A DNA stretch of 64,000 bases from Cucumis sativus (lineage: Eukaryota; Streptophyta; Magnoliopsida; Cucurbitales; Cucurbitaceae): the NCBI RefSeq assembly GCF_000004075.3, contig NC_026657.2:930001-994000 (forward strand), in the 5' to 3' direction. Shown here piece after piece: positions 37,801-50,700 of this stretch; the first letter of the stretch is position 1; the number at the start of each line of letters is the position of its first letter. The notes below the pieces were generated by a model, which was not told the DNA's origin, did not search any database, and was given only the letters and a program-made list of their open reading frames with translations. A program made the position numbers and the translations under genes.

Positions 37801-39085
37801 GAACAGTTAGTTAACCACTCCACAATAACAAATACCTTTTTTGTTGGTTGGTTGGATGAGGGTTATGAATTATGATAAAGTGTGTGTATGTATAATATAA
37901 ATATATATAGATATAAATCAAATAGTAAAAAACTAACGTCTAAAATTAGAATACAGAATAGAATCGAAAAAAACAAAATCAACTTGCATAAAACAAATGA
38001 GCGGGTGAACAACTACCAAAATGTATTCACATATAGTCGAGTTATGGACAGCTGTAGGTGTAGGTAGTATCAATCAGTCTTACACAGACACAAAATCATT
38101 GATGTCAAACAAATCACCTTTTCTTTCCTACTAAGTTCAGCTTCCCAGGCAGCAAGCTCTCTCTCCTTCTTCTTCGGATCCTACATGAACCAAATAAAAC
38201 ATTACTTCTTCAAAGTAAAAAGAATCCAAGCAAGAAAGTACAGAGTATGATAATCATTACATTCATCGTATCCAGTGGAATATCCACTGTAGCATCATGC
38301 TTCTGTCCAAAGCCCAGAGTTTCTGATACCATTTGCGGGATTCGAAACTTTGATCCAGGAGCACCACCACCTTTCTGCAAATGTTGAAATTAGTAATGAC
38401 AAGCCGTACTGTTACCATTTCCATCCTCTTAAGAACAAACTTGATTTGCTTACTTCTTATAGTTTCAAATATCAGATGTTACAGATAAATAATAAGCTAC
38501 AGCCAACAAGAAGAGCATTGTCAATAAACAACAAATGGCTGCTTTCAATTTATGCATATCCAAATAACAATTCCACACAGATTGTAATGACGCTCATTTT
38601 CAATCCCAAATGATGATATGAAATCATCTTCCTAAGTACTCCAAAACAACAACAACTAGTACCATTAAGTCTACGTTTAGTATAATTCAAATTCCAAATT
38701 TGAATACCTACTTCATCCTTCAACTACTTCACATCACTCCCATAATTCTCCAAAGATATTTCTCAGCGGCTATAAAATCAACCCTACTCCACCAAATTTA
38801 GCAAAATTTCCCTTAGATCCAGCTTAAAGAACAATCCAACAACCTCACTCTCACCCCCTCAAACTCAAAAATAGAAAACAAAAAAAACCCGATCGAAACA
38901 CTCGCCGAATATAAATCGTATAAAACAAGAAACGAAAATGCGAAAAAAAAGTAACGAGATGCACAGATCTGAAGAAAAGTGAGATTAAGCCACAAGAGAA
39001 AGAGAAAATGGAAAAAAGAAAAGATTACCGAAAATGGATTGACCCCTTCTTCATCGAAGGGATTGGGATCGTTGTGGCGATTCAT
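34845..39085 (-). CDS. SCAMP: Secretory carrier-associated membrane protein (SCAMP)
   Basis: Twelve minus-strand exons: 39085-39029, 38374-38261, 38180-38118, 37780-37747, 37651-37529, 37246-37184, 37090-36997, 36776-36731, 36627-36560, 36380-36332, 35791-35726 and 34877-34845. They give 269 residues. SCAMPs are four-helix proteins of the trans-Golgi, endosomes and plasma membrane that help vesicle traffic. The N-terminus has two NPF motifs ([14 protein letters not shown]) for EH-domain partners, then a charged coiled coil ([19 protein letters not shown]), then [17 protein letters not shown]. The four helices surround the conserved [11 protein letters not shown] cytosolic loop. The sequence follows the rice SCAMP group, including the short end YFRGNK. 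The last exon is only 33 bases, separated by an 848-base intron, and was placed by its match to the KVYMYFRGHK end of that group. Confidence 0.92.
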
Positions 39086-42000
39086 GGCGAATTTTCAGAT
39101 CCCTAAAATCGAGCAATTTTGTTTGTTTGGAGAAGGCGGTGGGTGGTAGCGAACAGCAAATAGCGATAGAGTAGAGTGAAGGTTTGTTCTTGAAGTGCCT
39201 TTTTATTATCGGTGCTTGTTTGTTACGCGGGATCTGCCTTGCAAATTTTAGCCAATATTTCTTTTTTGAATTTATATTATATTCTCTCTCTCTTTTCTTT
39301 TCTTTTTCTCTTTTTTTTTTCTTTAATCAATTCAAACTTTATTTAAATTTGTTTGAATTTTTGAATTTGAAATTAGGAGTTAGGGCACTTCCAAAAAAGT
39401 TTTCTTCAACTTTTGTTGTTTTGTTTACACTTTCTCAATTATTTTTTTGTCTTTTGGTTTAACTTTTTAGTTTTTAGTTCTTTTATATTGGAAAAATGAG
39501 AAGAATTATGGTTGAAGTATCGTAACAGTTGCAATTAAATCATTGAATTTTTCGATCGTAAAAAACGAGTCTTAAAACTTGTATAAGAGTGTGTTTGTCA
39601 TTTTTAAATTACATATATGATATTTGTAATCGATTAAAATCAATTTTCATTAGACGAAGAGTGTGCTTAAAAGTGTAAAATTATGAATGTATAATCCTCG
39701 AGTTTACAGAGAATATGAATGAAACGATATCGTCATAACGAGATAAATTTTGATGATATTAAAGTATATGGTTAAAAGTGCTTATAAATTTTGAAATTTA
39801 ATATCTATATTAATAATGTGTTTTTTTTGGCTTAATTCTAAAAAATTTAAATTATGTGTGCTTGTGTAATTCTATGTCGAGAGGTATCTTGGAAAGTTTT
39901 ATATAAGAAGCATGTGAGTAAGACAAAATATTATGAAATAATTGTTGTTGGTTTGTGAGTCACCCTTTATTAAAACATTCAAAATGAACAAAGATAATGG
40001 ATAGCAAGGACATTCCGAGACTATAAGTGTAGAATTTGTCTTATAAGTTTTAGTTTTAAATTTTAGGCTTGAGGCATTAGGGTATGTTTGGATTGACTTT
40101 TCAACTGCTATTACACATTTTTTATAAAAAGATAAAAATTAAAAATGATTCAAAATAATTTTTTTCTAGTCAATCTAAACACATGGTGAGCATTAAATTC
40201 ATATCTGGTGATTAAAGGTGTAAAGTATCTTTTAAAATTGAGTCTCGGCTATTTTAAAAGCCCATTTTAAAAGATTTGAGTTTTATCATTGTAATTTGAT
40301 AAAACCATGGCAATTAAAATCAACCTTAAAAGTTCAAGTTTCTATAATTTAACATGTAGTTCTAAACTTGCAATTATTGCCATAAAAAAAATGGATTGTT
40401 TTAAATTTTACTTCTTTTGACGTCATTTTTACTTGAACTTACAATTTAGTGTTTAGGTCTAGAATTATGGATTCGAGTTTTGTTTATCGAGGTTGTAATA
40501 ATTCATACGTTTACTACTTTTCACTTGTAATTCTTATTCTTTTGGTGCGCTTGACCAATGACTCTTCTGATTGGTTATCTCATGTTGTTGCACCTAAGAA
40601 GGTTATGATTCGAGATTTTGTTTGGTTTTCTTAATGAAATTTGTTTTAAAATAAATTAAATTTTATAAGACGTACAATCATTTAATACAAAGTTCTTTAA
40701 AATGTTTTTAAACAACTAATCAAAACATGTTGTACTAATTAAAGTTTAAGTTTGTTTTGAAATAGTTTATATATATTTTCATTTCATAGACGCTCGAACG
40801 ACTATTAACCTATTTTGTATTTTGGAATGGTTTCACCTTGAAAAAATATATATTTTAGAAATACCTTTTAATAGATGAAAAAATATTGTTGTGACAAATT
40901 ACATTACAAATTGATGGTGTAAATGAAGATGTTACAAATTTCTAGATTTAGTTCATATGTTAAGTTCTAAAACCTCAAGATCTTAGGTGCTACACCGGAA
41001 ATGTTGTAACCAAAAAGGTAATCTTTTTTGTTTCTTTTTAAGATTTGTTATCATTTAATTAATAATATGTCATAATTAATTAAACTGCATACTCAATACA
41101 TTCATACATTCCTATATGTTTATGATAGACAATATTCCCTAAAAACATTTTCATTATTTAACTTTATCGCAATTATATAAAACAATTGTTCAGTACAACG
41201 ATATTATAGAATTTATTTAATATGGATACATCTAAAACTATGATAGCATCCTTATATACAGACAAGCACATTGCTTTAAGAGAATTTCTTATGAATAACA
41301 AACAAACAAAATTGTTTATGAAATATAACAATCTTACAACATCAAACCATCTATCGTTACTTTTTTAAAATCTTATTTATAAGAAAATATAACTTGGGTT
41401 ATTATTTTAATCCAAATTATTTATATAAATTTTATTTTTCAAGCATCTACAAGGTTGTGTATAACTTTGATTTTAAATAGTCTTTAATGGATTAAGTGTG
41501 AAGTTACTTGAGCCGAAGAAAGTTCTTTTGTATACACCTTTTTGCCTCTCAATCTAAATCTTCAAAATACAAAGCCAGTAGCCCATTATTATGGTGTATA
41601 GTTAACACTTGTTTTTAAAAAATTTGCTAACGTCCTAAGGATTTGTAGCTCAAACATTCATTTTTTTAATAGTTTAAAATGAACATAACTTAGCTAAAGT
41701 TTATAGTTCGAAATATCACTGTTTTTCTTTATCAAACTTTAGATTATCACATAGCTCCAAATCGTCTAAAGAAGATGATAAAAAGATAATAATAAAAAAA
41801 GTTAAAGATTTCAAGTTACAATCCAATAAGAAATCACCAATGGGTTATCTCTTTTAATATAGTTTTCTATGCCTTTTGCCTTGAATGAATGTACTTCTTT
41901 GGGTGTTCCATACCTTCTGTCAAACCGATCTTTCCATATTCTTCACAGCTTTATCAATTCACTGTTAATTTTGTTAACAATTCTACGAACCCTTTCCGTT

Positions 42001-42100
42001 CAATCCTACTACAAAAAGATACCAAAGAATCAAATCCAAAATCCCAAAACCCCATTCGTCAAGCAAAGCTACAATAGAACTTCGCTTTCAATCTATACCA
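39086..42100. other. 3-kb intergenic interval
   Basis: Divergent promoter region of SCAMP (-) and the small conserved gene at 42421 (+). It is AT-rich, with one likely MITE at 40080. Small open frames near 39184, 40449 and 41869 have biased composition and no family resemblance. Confidence 0.5.
40080..40189. mobile_element. Short MITE-like element with inverted ends
   Basis: The left end GGGTATGTTTGGATTGAC and the right end, read in reverse complement as CCATGTGTTTAGATTGAC, match at 13 of 18 positions. The element is about 110 bases with an AT-rich centre. GCATTA flanks it on both sides (40074-40079 and 40190-40195), a possible target-site duplication. There is no coding capacity, and superfamily cannot be fixed by eye, though the GTGTTT-type end recalls hAT-derived elements. 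Confidence 0.5.
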
Positions 42101-42420
42101 AACCTATCCTTTCATTTTCCATAACCCAATTTCCCCTCTCTCTTTTTTTTCTTCTTCTTCTTCTTCTTCTTTGATTCAAGAGAGAGAAAACGACTTCTGT
42201 TTCTCTTTCGAACCAGTCGAGATCCGATCCTTATTGGGTTTTTAATTTTTTGGACTCTTTTATTTGTCTATGGCGTTTGGACTATTATAGAGAGAGAAAT
42301 TGAGAGACCCTTTGAAGTAGATAGAGTGAGAGAGGAGTTTATAGGGCAAAAGGCGGCGAGATCTCAATACCCATTTCATTTGTTGTGAGTAACTTTTGTT
42401 TTGGGTCTTTTATCGAACAG

Positions 42421-44156
42421 ATGGTAGGCATTTTTTCAAGATTTTCTTCTAGCAGAACAGGGCATCGACGAGCGCAAAGTGCCCTTGTAAGTAGGCGAAT
42501 TAAGTTGATTTTTATTTGCTTGTACTATCTCGAATCTGTGTATTGCCATGAATCTGTGGCTGTTTGTTTCCCTTTTGAGGTTTCGAAGTGATGGGTTATC
42601 CACTGATTGTTATATATCTTGCGCTTGAGATTATCGGTTCTGTTTTTGAAGAATCTGAACTTAATTTTCATTTCCTGGTTTTTTCGTGGCTGCTAGATTG
42701 GTTGACTTTTGATAAATTGGATTCTTACTTGCGTTGTTGTGGTGGAGAATACGATTCTATGAGGCATTTTTGTAGAATTCTTTGACTTGGGTCATCTGAA
42801 ACTCGAATCTAGTGCTGATTTTTGGTCTTTTTTTTTTTATAAAAAAAATAATATTAATCATAATAAAGGTTGTTTATTCCGTAGTAATGGATCAGTTAAG
42901 CTTTTATGCTTCTGATTTCCATGGTTGTTTCAAGATTTCATCATATTTTCTATTTTACTTGTCCTGTTTTACTTTGAAACTTTAATGGAGGTAAGGAAAT
43001 TACCATCTGGGTTCATGTTTTCTTTTACTCTTTTAGGTTTGTTAAACATTTATTTGGATATTTTGGGTATTTTTTATGTTAATAAAGTGTGTTCATATGG
43101 TGCAGGATGGGAGAGAAGGACTGCCTCCAAATCCAGAGAGCACTGGTGTTAGTGCTACTTCTGCTACTGCTTCTCATGGAATTGAAGTAGCAGTGGAGTT
43201 CAAGCCTGTTGAGCATCCAATTGAGCCTCTGGACAACGATCAGCCAATTCAGTGCCCATTGCCTGAACCTTCTATTCTGAATGTAAGCTGCATAGTTGAT
43301 CTTGAACAATTTTGTTCAGTTTAATGTCCATCTGATCAATTATATATCTAGTTGCTTTATTGCATATATTATGTATATATGTCCAAGGGTGAAAGAGGCA
43401 GCAATTGATGGGTATCAATCCCTGAAGTCGTTTATTCATAGATTCATTTCGGGAAGTCTATTCGTGATTTTAAAGATGATATCTAGAAACTGTATAAGAA
43501 AAAGAAACCGGTATGGTAAGCATCATAAAGTAGAGTTGTCCTGTATAATAATCATAAACTTATTGCACAAAATGATCAGTTCCACCTGAAGTAACCTTTT
43601 CTTACCCCACCCCAATCATAGGATTCATATGACTACACGGTCTTGAATTATGCTTATTGCTGAATAATCTGTATCAAACACGTTGGAATGCTAGATTCTA
43701 GTAATTTTCCTTCCAGACTAGTATGTGGACAAATTGTTGTGATCTTGTAAATGTGAAATTTCAAATCTTTGTTGCCCCTCTTGAAACCATTGAAAACTCT
43801 GATTGAATATAATATTTATGATAGATGAAATTTGAAAGCCATGAAGCTGATTTTGGTTGAACTAATTGTTAGAGAATTGTGATGTTGTTGGCTTCCTTAT
43901 TGATTTATCAAACCTATCACTACTAAAAGTTGTAGGTTTGTGTTATATTTTGAGATCTGATTTTGAACTCCTAACCCACTAGGATGGAAGAATATGGAAG
44001 GAACGTGTATCAAGTATGCGAAAACTGCCAGATTTACCCGTCATGAAAGAAGCTGAAGTCGGCGAGACAAGACCACGACCAACACGCACAATCTTACCAT
44101 CTATCAGTGCTCCTGAACATAACATCCTAAACCTACTTGAGGAATCCGGGATATAG
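42421..44156 (+). CDS. Conserved plant protein of unknown function, 138 residues
   Basis: Three exons, 42421-42486, 43106-43282 and 43983-44156, all phase 0 with GT-AG junctions. The start MVGIFSRFSSSRTGHRRAQSAL is basic and Ser-rich and could be a membrane-association or phosphorylation segment. The middle, including GIEVAVEFKPVEHPIEPLDND and QPIQCPLPEPS, is Pro- and acid-rich and looks strongly constrained. The last exon has DGRIWKERVS and ends with SAPEHNILNLLEESGI. There is no signal peptide, helix or known catalytic motif. I recall similar short proteins across land plants, but no function is known to me. Exons 2 and 3 both begin with Asp-Gly-Arg. A long CT-rich leader precedes the ATG. 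Confidence 0.75.
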
Positions 44157-46849
44157 CACAACTAATTACTCTTCTCATCTGGAATTTAGAGTTCCCTATA
44201 CAATATTTTTTAAAGTTTTCATCCCCTCCCCCTAAAATTTTTACCTTTATTGTTATTTCATGTACAATGTCATGTCACGGGTTCAGTGTTTACATAATAT
44301 ATCAGAAATTTAGTGTTCAAATCTTCAACTTTCTGTGTTATCTCTGTTAGTTTTGTTGTCCATTTGTCATCGAGGTCCCGAAAGCCAAGGGAAAACATTC
44401 GAGCAGTCGAGAGTCTGAGATTATTGGTTTGGCACTGCAGACTTGATTATTGGTGGAAGAGGAAGATGAATGATGTTAGGTAAATACAACCTGCCTGCAC
44501 ATGGCTCAAAAAGTTTGAGACAATTTAGAGTTGCAAATTATGAATGGAAATATAGGTAGATTAGCTGGATATCAAAAGGACCTTTACAGCTTCTCATTTT
44601 CTAAAAATATTGGCTTTAGGACTTTCTAGGAGACCTAAAAATATGGGGATAGGAATTGGGACAACTAGGGGCCATTTAAGCCCTTTCTTGGTTTTTTCCC
44701 CACTCTTTTTTCTTAGTAACTGTTTCTTGTTCTTTATTCTATGGTTAAAAAGATAAATCATAAACATGTTTAGTAATCCTTGTTTGAATCTTACCCTAAA
44801 ATTTATTTTCAATAGGAACAGGAATAGGAATAGGACGTTTGGTAAGAATTTCTGTTTTCTTTATTTAAATACGGTGAAATGTCACTATTTATTAGTCATA
44901 AACATTAATAGATAATTGTTTTCTTTTCCTAACATTTGAAGTATGTAAAGTTTGGTAGTGTTCTCTAATGCTTATAATTCAATTGTTTTCTTTAAATAAC
45001 ATTTATTTGTCCTACAATTTATTCTTCTTTAAAAAATAAATAAAAAGAAGGACCAATACAACCACAACATTTTATTCTATTTAAGTAACCTAATATAGTA
45101 CCAGACAATTCTTGATATAATGATCTTCAAAAGGATCTAACTGTGAATACCTAACGTTTGAGACTTTGATTATTTAATTATTGGTATGATATTAAATTGA
45201 ATTAAAAGCCTTAATAATTAATTGTATGGAACAAAGTTGTTTAATATAATATTAATAATATATGTTTTCAATTAGTTTGACTTTAAATGCTTTTATGACA
45301 CCAATTACAAAAAAATTATTATTTTCTTTTTTCTTAAAAAACAAACTTCAACTTAGCGGTAGACTGAGTTCAGCTCAAAGGACACATATATGTATTCGAA
45401 GAAACAACTACTCATAATCAAATTGGACAAAAATATGTCAAAATTGGTATACAAAAAAAATGATAAAATAATAAAGAATTTGAAATATTTTGGTATAGGT
45501 TACGCTTTTTTAAATGAACAAACTTAAATCGTATTTAAAAAATAATTATTGTTGTTACTGTAATATCACATCTAATAAGGGATAGGATAAATGTTTTCTA
45601 AGTTCTAACATTTGTCTCCCAAAATATGTTGTCAAGATGAGGATCCTAAATGAAGTCCAAACCAACTTCCTCATCGAGTTAAAATACACGTGTTTCCTCT
45701 TTGCCCACAGCGAGAATAGGCATAATAGGTTTGAAGCAATGTATATGTGAATTTAAGGTGTGTTACACGCCTCTCTCATTTAGTAAATCCAATTTAACTT
45801 ATGATAACTAATGAATTTTAGATTTATTATGATATGATCTCTACCAAAATATAACCATACACTGACCACTAGCTATGTTAACCATAGCCACCACCACCGA
45901 CAAGATGTTTTATAGTAATTTGAAACGTAATGGATATGGTAGACATGAGAGCATAAAACATGATTAAATTTAACTATAGTTGCATCTGATCCTATTATAA
46001 ATTAACATACATTTACCTAATTAAAAATTAATTAAGATTTTAAGAAACCATACCTCCATATCTCCTGTTCATTTGTAATCTTTCCACAATCTCGAACCAG
46101 ACCACTACTAGAGTTGACCCGCTATTAACTGAACTTAGAACCATGTCGTAGGACTCAATGGGTGAAGGATTTGTGAGAGAGGGAGAGATGAAAACTTGGG
46201 AGAGAAGTAATCAAAACTACTTAGGAGGTGTGGTTTTTTTTATAACAAAAAACTTTTGTGAATTTTTAAAGTGGAAATTTACAAGAACCACCAAAAGTTT
46301 TCGACACTTGAAAGATAAGTCTTTAAATAAATTAATAACATGAAAAATGTATGTAATCAAAACTCAATACCTCACATCACACTGATGGTGAGCTAGATGT
46401 TTACATCTCATGTAGCCACTTATCCCACTTAGAGTTAGTGGGATTATCTAACAAAATGTTAGATTTTTTCACTGAGTCAAAAGGCAACTTAGTCATTCGA
46501 TCATTCAAGTTAAAATTCAACATGAATCTGCATTAATTTTTTTAAAATTCAAATCATATTTTGATATATTGTTAGTCAAAAGTGAACTATTGAAATTTTC
46601 TCAACTTTGACTATTTTCGTCATCTTCGAACTTCTAAATATAATCAACATTCATATTTTTTTATATTTAAATCGTACTTAAGTATAAAGTTTATGTGAAA
46701 CTAACTTAGAACATTCATATTGTTTTAAATCAAATTTCAATTGGAACTTAGAATAATGGCAACATTATCTAAATTTGAGGTATAATCTCATGAATAGTAA
46801 AGTTTGGAGTAAAATTTGAGAACAACTTTAGAATAGCTATGTTTTTTTT

Positions 46850-47060
46850 GGATTATTTCTAAATACCACCAAATGAATTAAAATATTTATAAAATATAAC
46901 AAACTATCATAGTCTGTTTATGATAGATATTGATACACTACTATATGTATCTATTTGTATTATGATAGATACAAATAATAATTTATTTTGATTCATCAAA
47001 GATAAAATATGATAATTTGCTCTATTTATAAATATTTTTTAAAAATATATGTTATGAATC
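46850..47060. repeat. Dispersed AT-rich palindromic repeat, copy 5
   Basis: It has 'attaaaatatttataaaatataacaaactatcatagtc', the palindromes 'tatgatagatattgatacac' and 'ttatgatagata', then 'tatgataatttgctctatttataaatattttt'. It is the same block order as the other copies, with a longer left arm. Confidence 0.55.
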
Positions 47061-47094
47061 GAAAAAAAAACTATTTACAAAATATAACAAAAAA

Positions 47095-47315
47095 ACTTAA
47101 ATTTATTAAAAAAATCGTAAAATACAACAAATTTGACAAAATATTTATCAAAAATTTTAAATTCTATTAATAATAAACATTGATATCCACCTATATGTTT
47201 GTATCAGTAATATTAATAGAAGTTTATGAGTAGTTATGATCGATCAAATCCAAAATTTTATTATAGTTTATAAATATTTTAATTTATTTTTTTATTTTAA
47301 AAAACACTCAAATTT
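47095..47315. repeat. Dispersed AT-rich palindromic repeat, copy 6
   Basis: It follows copy 5 within about 40 bases. It has 'aaatttgacaaaatatttatcaaaaattttaaattctatta', then 'tattgatatcc' and 'tatcagtaatattaatag', then 'aaaattttattatagtttataaatattttaatttatttt'. Confidence 0.55.
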
Positions 47316-47620
47316 ATTAGAGAGTTCCACGGAACTTGCCATATTTTGTAAATAGTTTATTTTTTAAAAAACAAATTATTTAACAAAACTACACAAAATT
47401 CATTCCACTTCTTTTTTCTCTGTTCTATTTTTTACATTTTCACAACTTTCAAATTTTTTATCGTTCAGCATTATTTTTTTATATGTTTTTTAACAAATAT
47501 AATAATTAAAAATCTGTCCAAAATTACGAGGAATTTGGCAAACCCGACCCGACGACCCATTACATATTCAGTTCGGATTATTCCCAATCCGACTCCATAG
47601 ACGACCACGCGAAATGACCA

Positions 47621-47630
47621 TAAAGCCCAT
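47621..47630 (-). promoter_or_regulatory. TGGGC-type element in the RPN9 promoter
   Basis: The minus strand reads ATGGGCTTTA about 140 bases before the RPN9 ATG. TGGGC elements are reported as shared control sites of plant 26S proteasome genes. The call is from motif and position only. Confidence 0.35.
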
Positions 47631-47770
47631 CTTATGTAAATCTTCCTCTGCTTTTCTATTCTTTTCTTTGAGAACAAGAAAAAGAACAGAGGAAGAGGCA
47701 GAAATTATATAAATTGGATTTCTCTTTTTTCTTTCTTTTCCCTCTTCGTGAATCCATAGCCGGAGCAGCC

Positions 47771-50700
47771 ATGGCCGCTTTACAGTACCTCGATACCCTT
47801 CGTAACTCGCACCCTGAGCTCGCTGAATGGTACAATACCCTTGCAGATCTGTACCAGAAGAAGCTTTGGCATCAGCTCACACTCAAGCTTGAGCAATTCG
47901 TCGCTCTGACCGTCTTCCAGGTTGGTTTTTTCCAACTTCCCACGTTTTGGATGAATTTGTCGACATTTTGATTTTGTGAGTGCTGGTAGTTTTGAGCTTT
48001 TAGATGCTTTGGTTGTTAGGTGGACACTGTTAGGGTTTTGGGTCTGGGAGTGTCGAGATTGAATTTTTGATAGCGAAATGGATTGAGAACTTAGGGTTTT
48101 TAGATGGAGAAGATTGTGGGGTTTGAAACTTTGGGGGTCTTTGCTGAAGGGGTTGTTTGAGCTAACTGGATTTTGTATTTAACTCTTTGTTGGATTCAGA
48201 GTAGTTGAAATGTGAAGTACGGTAGAATTTCCCCCCTCTTTATATCTGTAGTACGAGCGAACAAGTTGAACGGATCGATGGAATGTGGGCTGGGGTGAGG
48301 TGGATTTGTTGGAGATTAATGATTTGTTTGAGGTGACTCGTGTCCAATTTACTCATTTGTAAAAACTGGATTGAGTAGATTAAGATTTTCTTACACTGTA
48401 GTAGAGCAACAAGTTTTGCAGTTCAATCTTTACATTGTAATTTTTTCTCTCTTTCATGTTTATAACCTGCACGTTAGGTCTATTGGGGAGAGAAGAGTTG
48501 AGGCATTAATCAAAATATCAAAGTCACCTTAGCCCACCGTCAACGTCTTAAGCTTTGGGGCTCGGATTCTAACTTGCCCTATCTAGATTTAAAGTTGACA
48601 TTGTAGTAGATTGGAGAATAAAATAGTAAGCACGAACTGGGGTCTTTGTTAATACCTGAGTTTGACATCACTGACTTCACCCTTTTCTTAAAGAATACGA
48701 TCTTTAGATGTTTAGACTAAGGAGTGGATAGCCATTCATTGGGTACTGATTTTGGTCTAGTAGAGCTGAAATAGTTTAAATTAGTTTGAGCAAGCTATTA
48801 GATGTTTTATTTGGTGAGCCCTTGTATAATTTAATTCTTGGTTGAGTTGTACTGTAATGTCATGCTTTATCCACATGTCTTTATGTAGAAACCTCAAATT
48901 CAATTGACAATTTTTTATGCTTAAATGTTCAGGCTGGTGATGCACTGATTCAGTTGTATCATAACTTCATCACTGATTTTGAGACCAAAATCAATCTTCT
49001 CAAGCTTGCTCATTTTGCTGTGATTGTCTCTCGTCAATATGCGGAGAAAGAAGCCGCCATTAGTTATCTTGAAGGGATAATTGAGAAACTAAGGAGTACT
49101 AAAGAGCTGCGCATAGAGGAGCCTATCCTCTATATTAAGATGCAAATAGCTATTTTTAAACTTGAGCAAGGTGACCAAAAAGAGTGCAAGAAACTATTGG
49201 AAGATGGAAAGAGCACTCTTGACAGCATGACGGACATTGATCCATCTGTTTATGCTAGCTATTATTGGGTTTCATCTCAATTTTACAAGTCCCGCAAAGA
49301 ATTTGCTGAGTTCTATAAAAGTGCTCTTCTTTATCTAGCATACACTTCAGTGGAATCACTGTCAGACTCATTTAAATTGGTATGATGAATTGTTTCTTGT
49401 TTTTACATACTGATTTACTTTTATTTCTGTAATTTTTTTTTCCTTTTCAAATAAGAAATAAGCAAGCTCATTTCATGATAGCCAATGCATGATCAATACT
49501 TATCCTGTATCCGTACATGGTTCATGTTCTTTTTTTCATTATCAAAATTATTGTCCATTGTGGTGCCTGTAGGGTTTCGCATTTGATTTGTCTATATTTG
49601 CACTTCTGGGAGATAAACATCTACAACTTATCCTCTATCTATACTTGGTTCTTGTTTATTTTTTCACTTGTCAAAATTATTGTATGTTGTGCCTGTAGGA
49701 TTTGGCATTTGATTTATCTCTTTCTGCACTTCTGGGAGACAACATCTACAACTTTGGAGAGCTTCTAGGGCATCCTATTGTAAGAATTTGCACCCTAGTT
49801 CCTTTTTTCTTTCTGCTTTCTGCCTGTGTAATATTTTATGTTGCTTTTGAGAGCTTATATTTTTCCTTCCATTTTTCTCAAAAATCACCTCATTTGTTTT
49901 TTCTCCCTGAGATGGAGCAACATAAATATCACTCAGCCTTTTCAATATAATTTAGATTTAGTGCTAACAATGTTTTTACAAGCTATTGAGGCTCGCTCAA
50001 GGCAAGACTTTTTCTTTTAGCCTCTAGACTTGTGCCTCTGCTGAACCACTAGAGAAATTTATGCCTTTATGAAGATACACTGCGGCTTAAAGTCTCTATG
50101 CCTCATCTAATGATTGGAAAACTAACAGTGATTTGCCTCATTCTTCAAAGATATAAAGATATAAAGTTTTGAGTTGGGACAATTGCGATGTTAAAGATCT
50201 CTAAAATTCTTTTATTATGTGGAAATTGTCAGGGTAGTTTTTTTTTTACACTTTTATATGACTATCGTGTTTAGTAATACTTGGTCATGTCACACCGATT
50301 TAGAACTTGTAAAATGTTTTTAATTCAATTGGAAACTTATACTGCCTCACCTCTTCAAGAGAAAAAGTCCCAATGCTGCATTACTCTTTTAAAACAATGA
50401 AGTGGTCTTCATATTTATAACAGGCTGCAACATTTGGTATCTGTGTAGACATTGTGGTCAGTGTTTAATCTTTTCATGCCTCTATTTATTTTGGACTTCA
50501 AACCTGATGTGTCCGTAATTTCTTGCAATTCAGATCAAAAGTCTGTCGGGCACAAAGGTCGAGTGGCTTTACTACATTCTTCAGGCATTCAATTCTGGTG
50601 ATTTAGTTCGCTATCAAGAGCTATGCCAAGTCCATAACGCAGCTTTAAGGGCCCAACCAGCTTTAGTTGATAATGAGAAGAAACTATTAGAGAAAATCAA

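Larger units (their letters stand above)
44157..47600. other. 3.4-kb intergenic interval
   Basis: It contains the 3' end of the small conserved gene and AT-rich DNA with two adjacent dispersed repeat copies near its right end. The open frames near 44594 and 46158 show no family resemblance. Confidence 0.5.

Noticed and set aside
42384-42420. A 36-base leader intron ending at the CAG before the ATG at 42421
   Set aside because: It has GT and AG ends but is shorter than plant introns can be.
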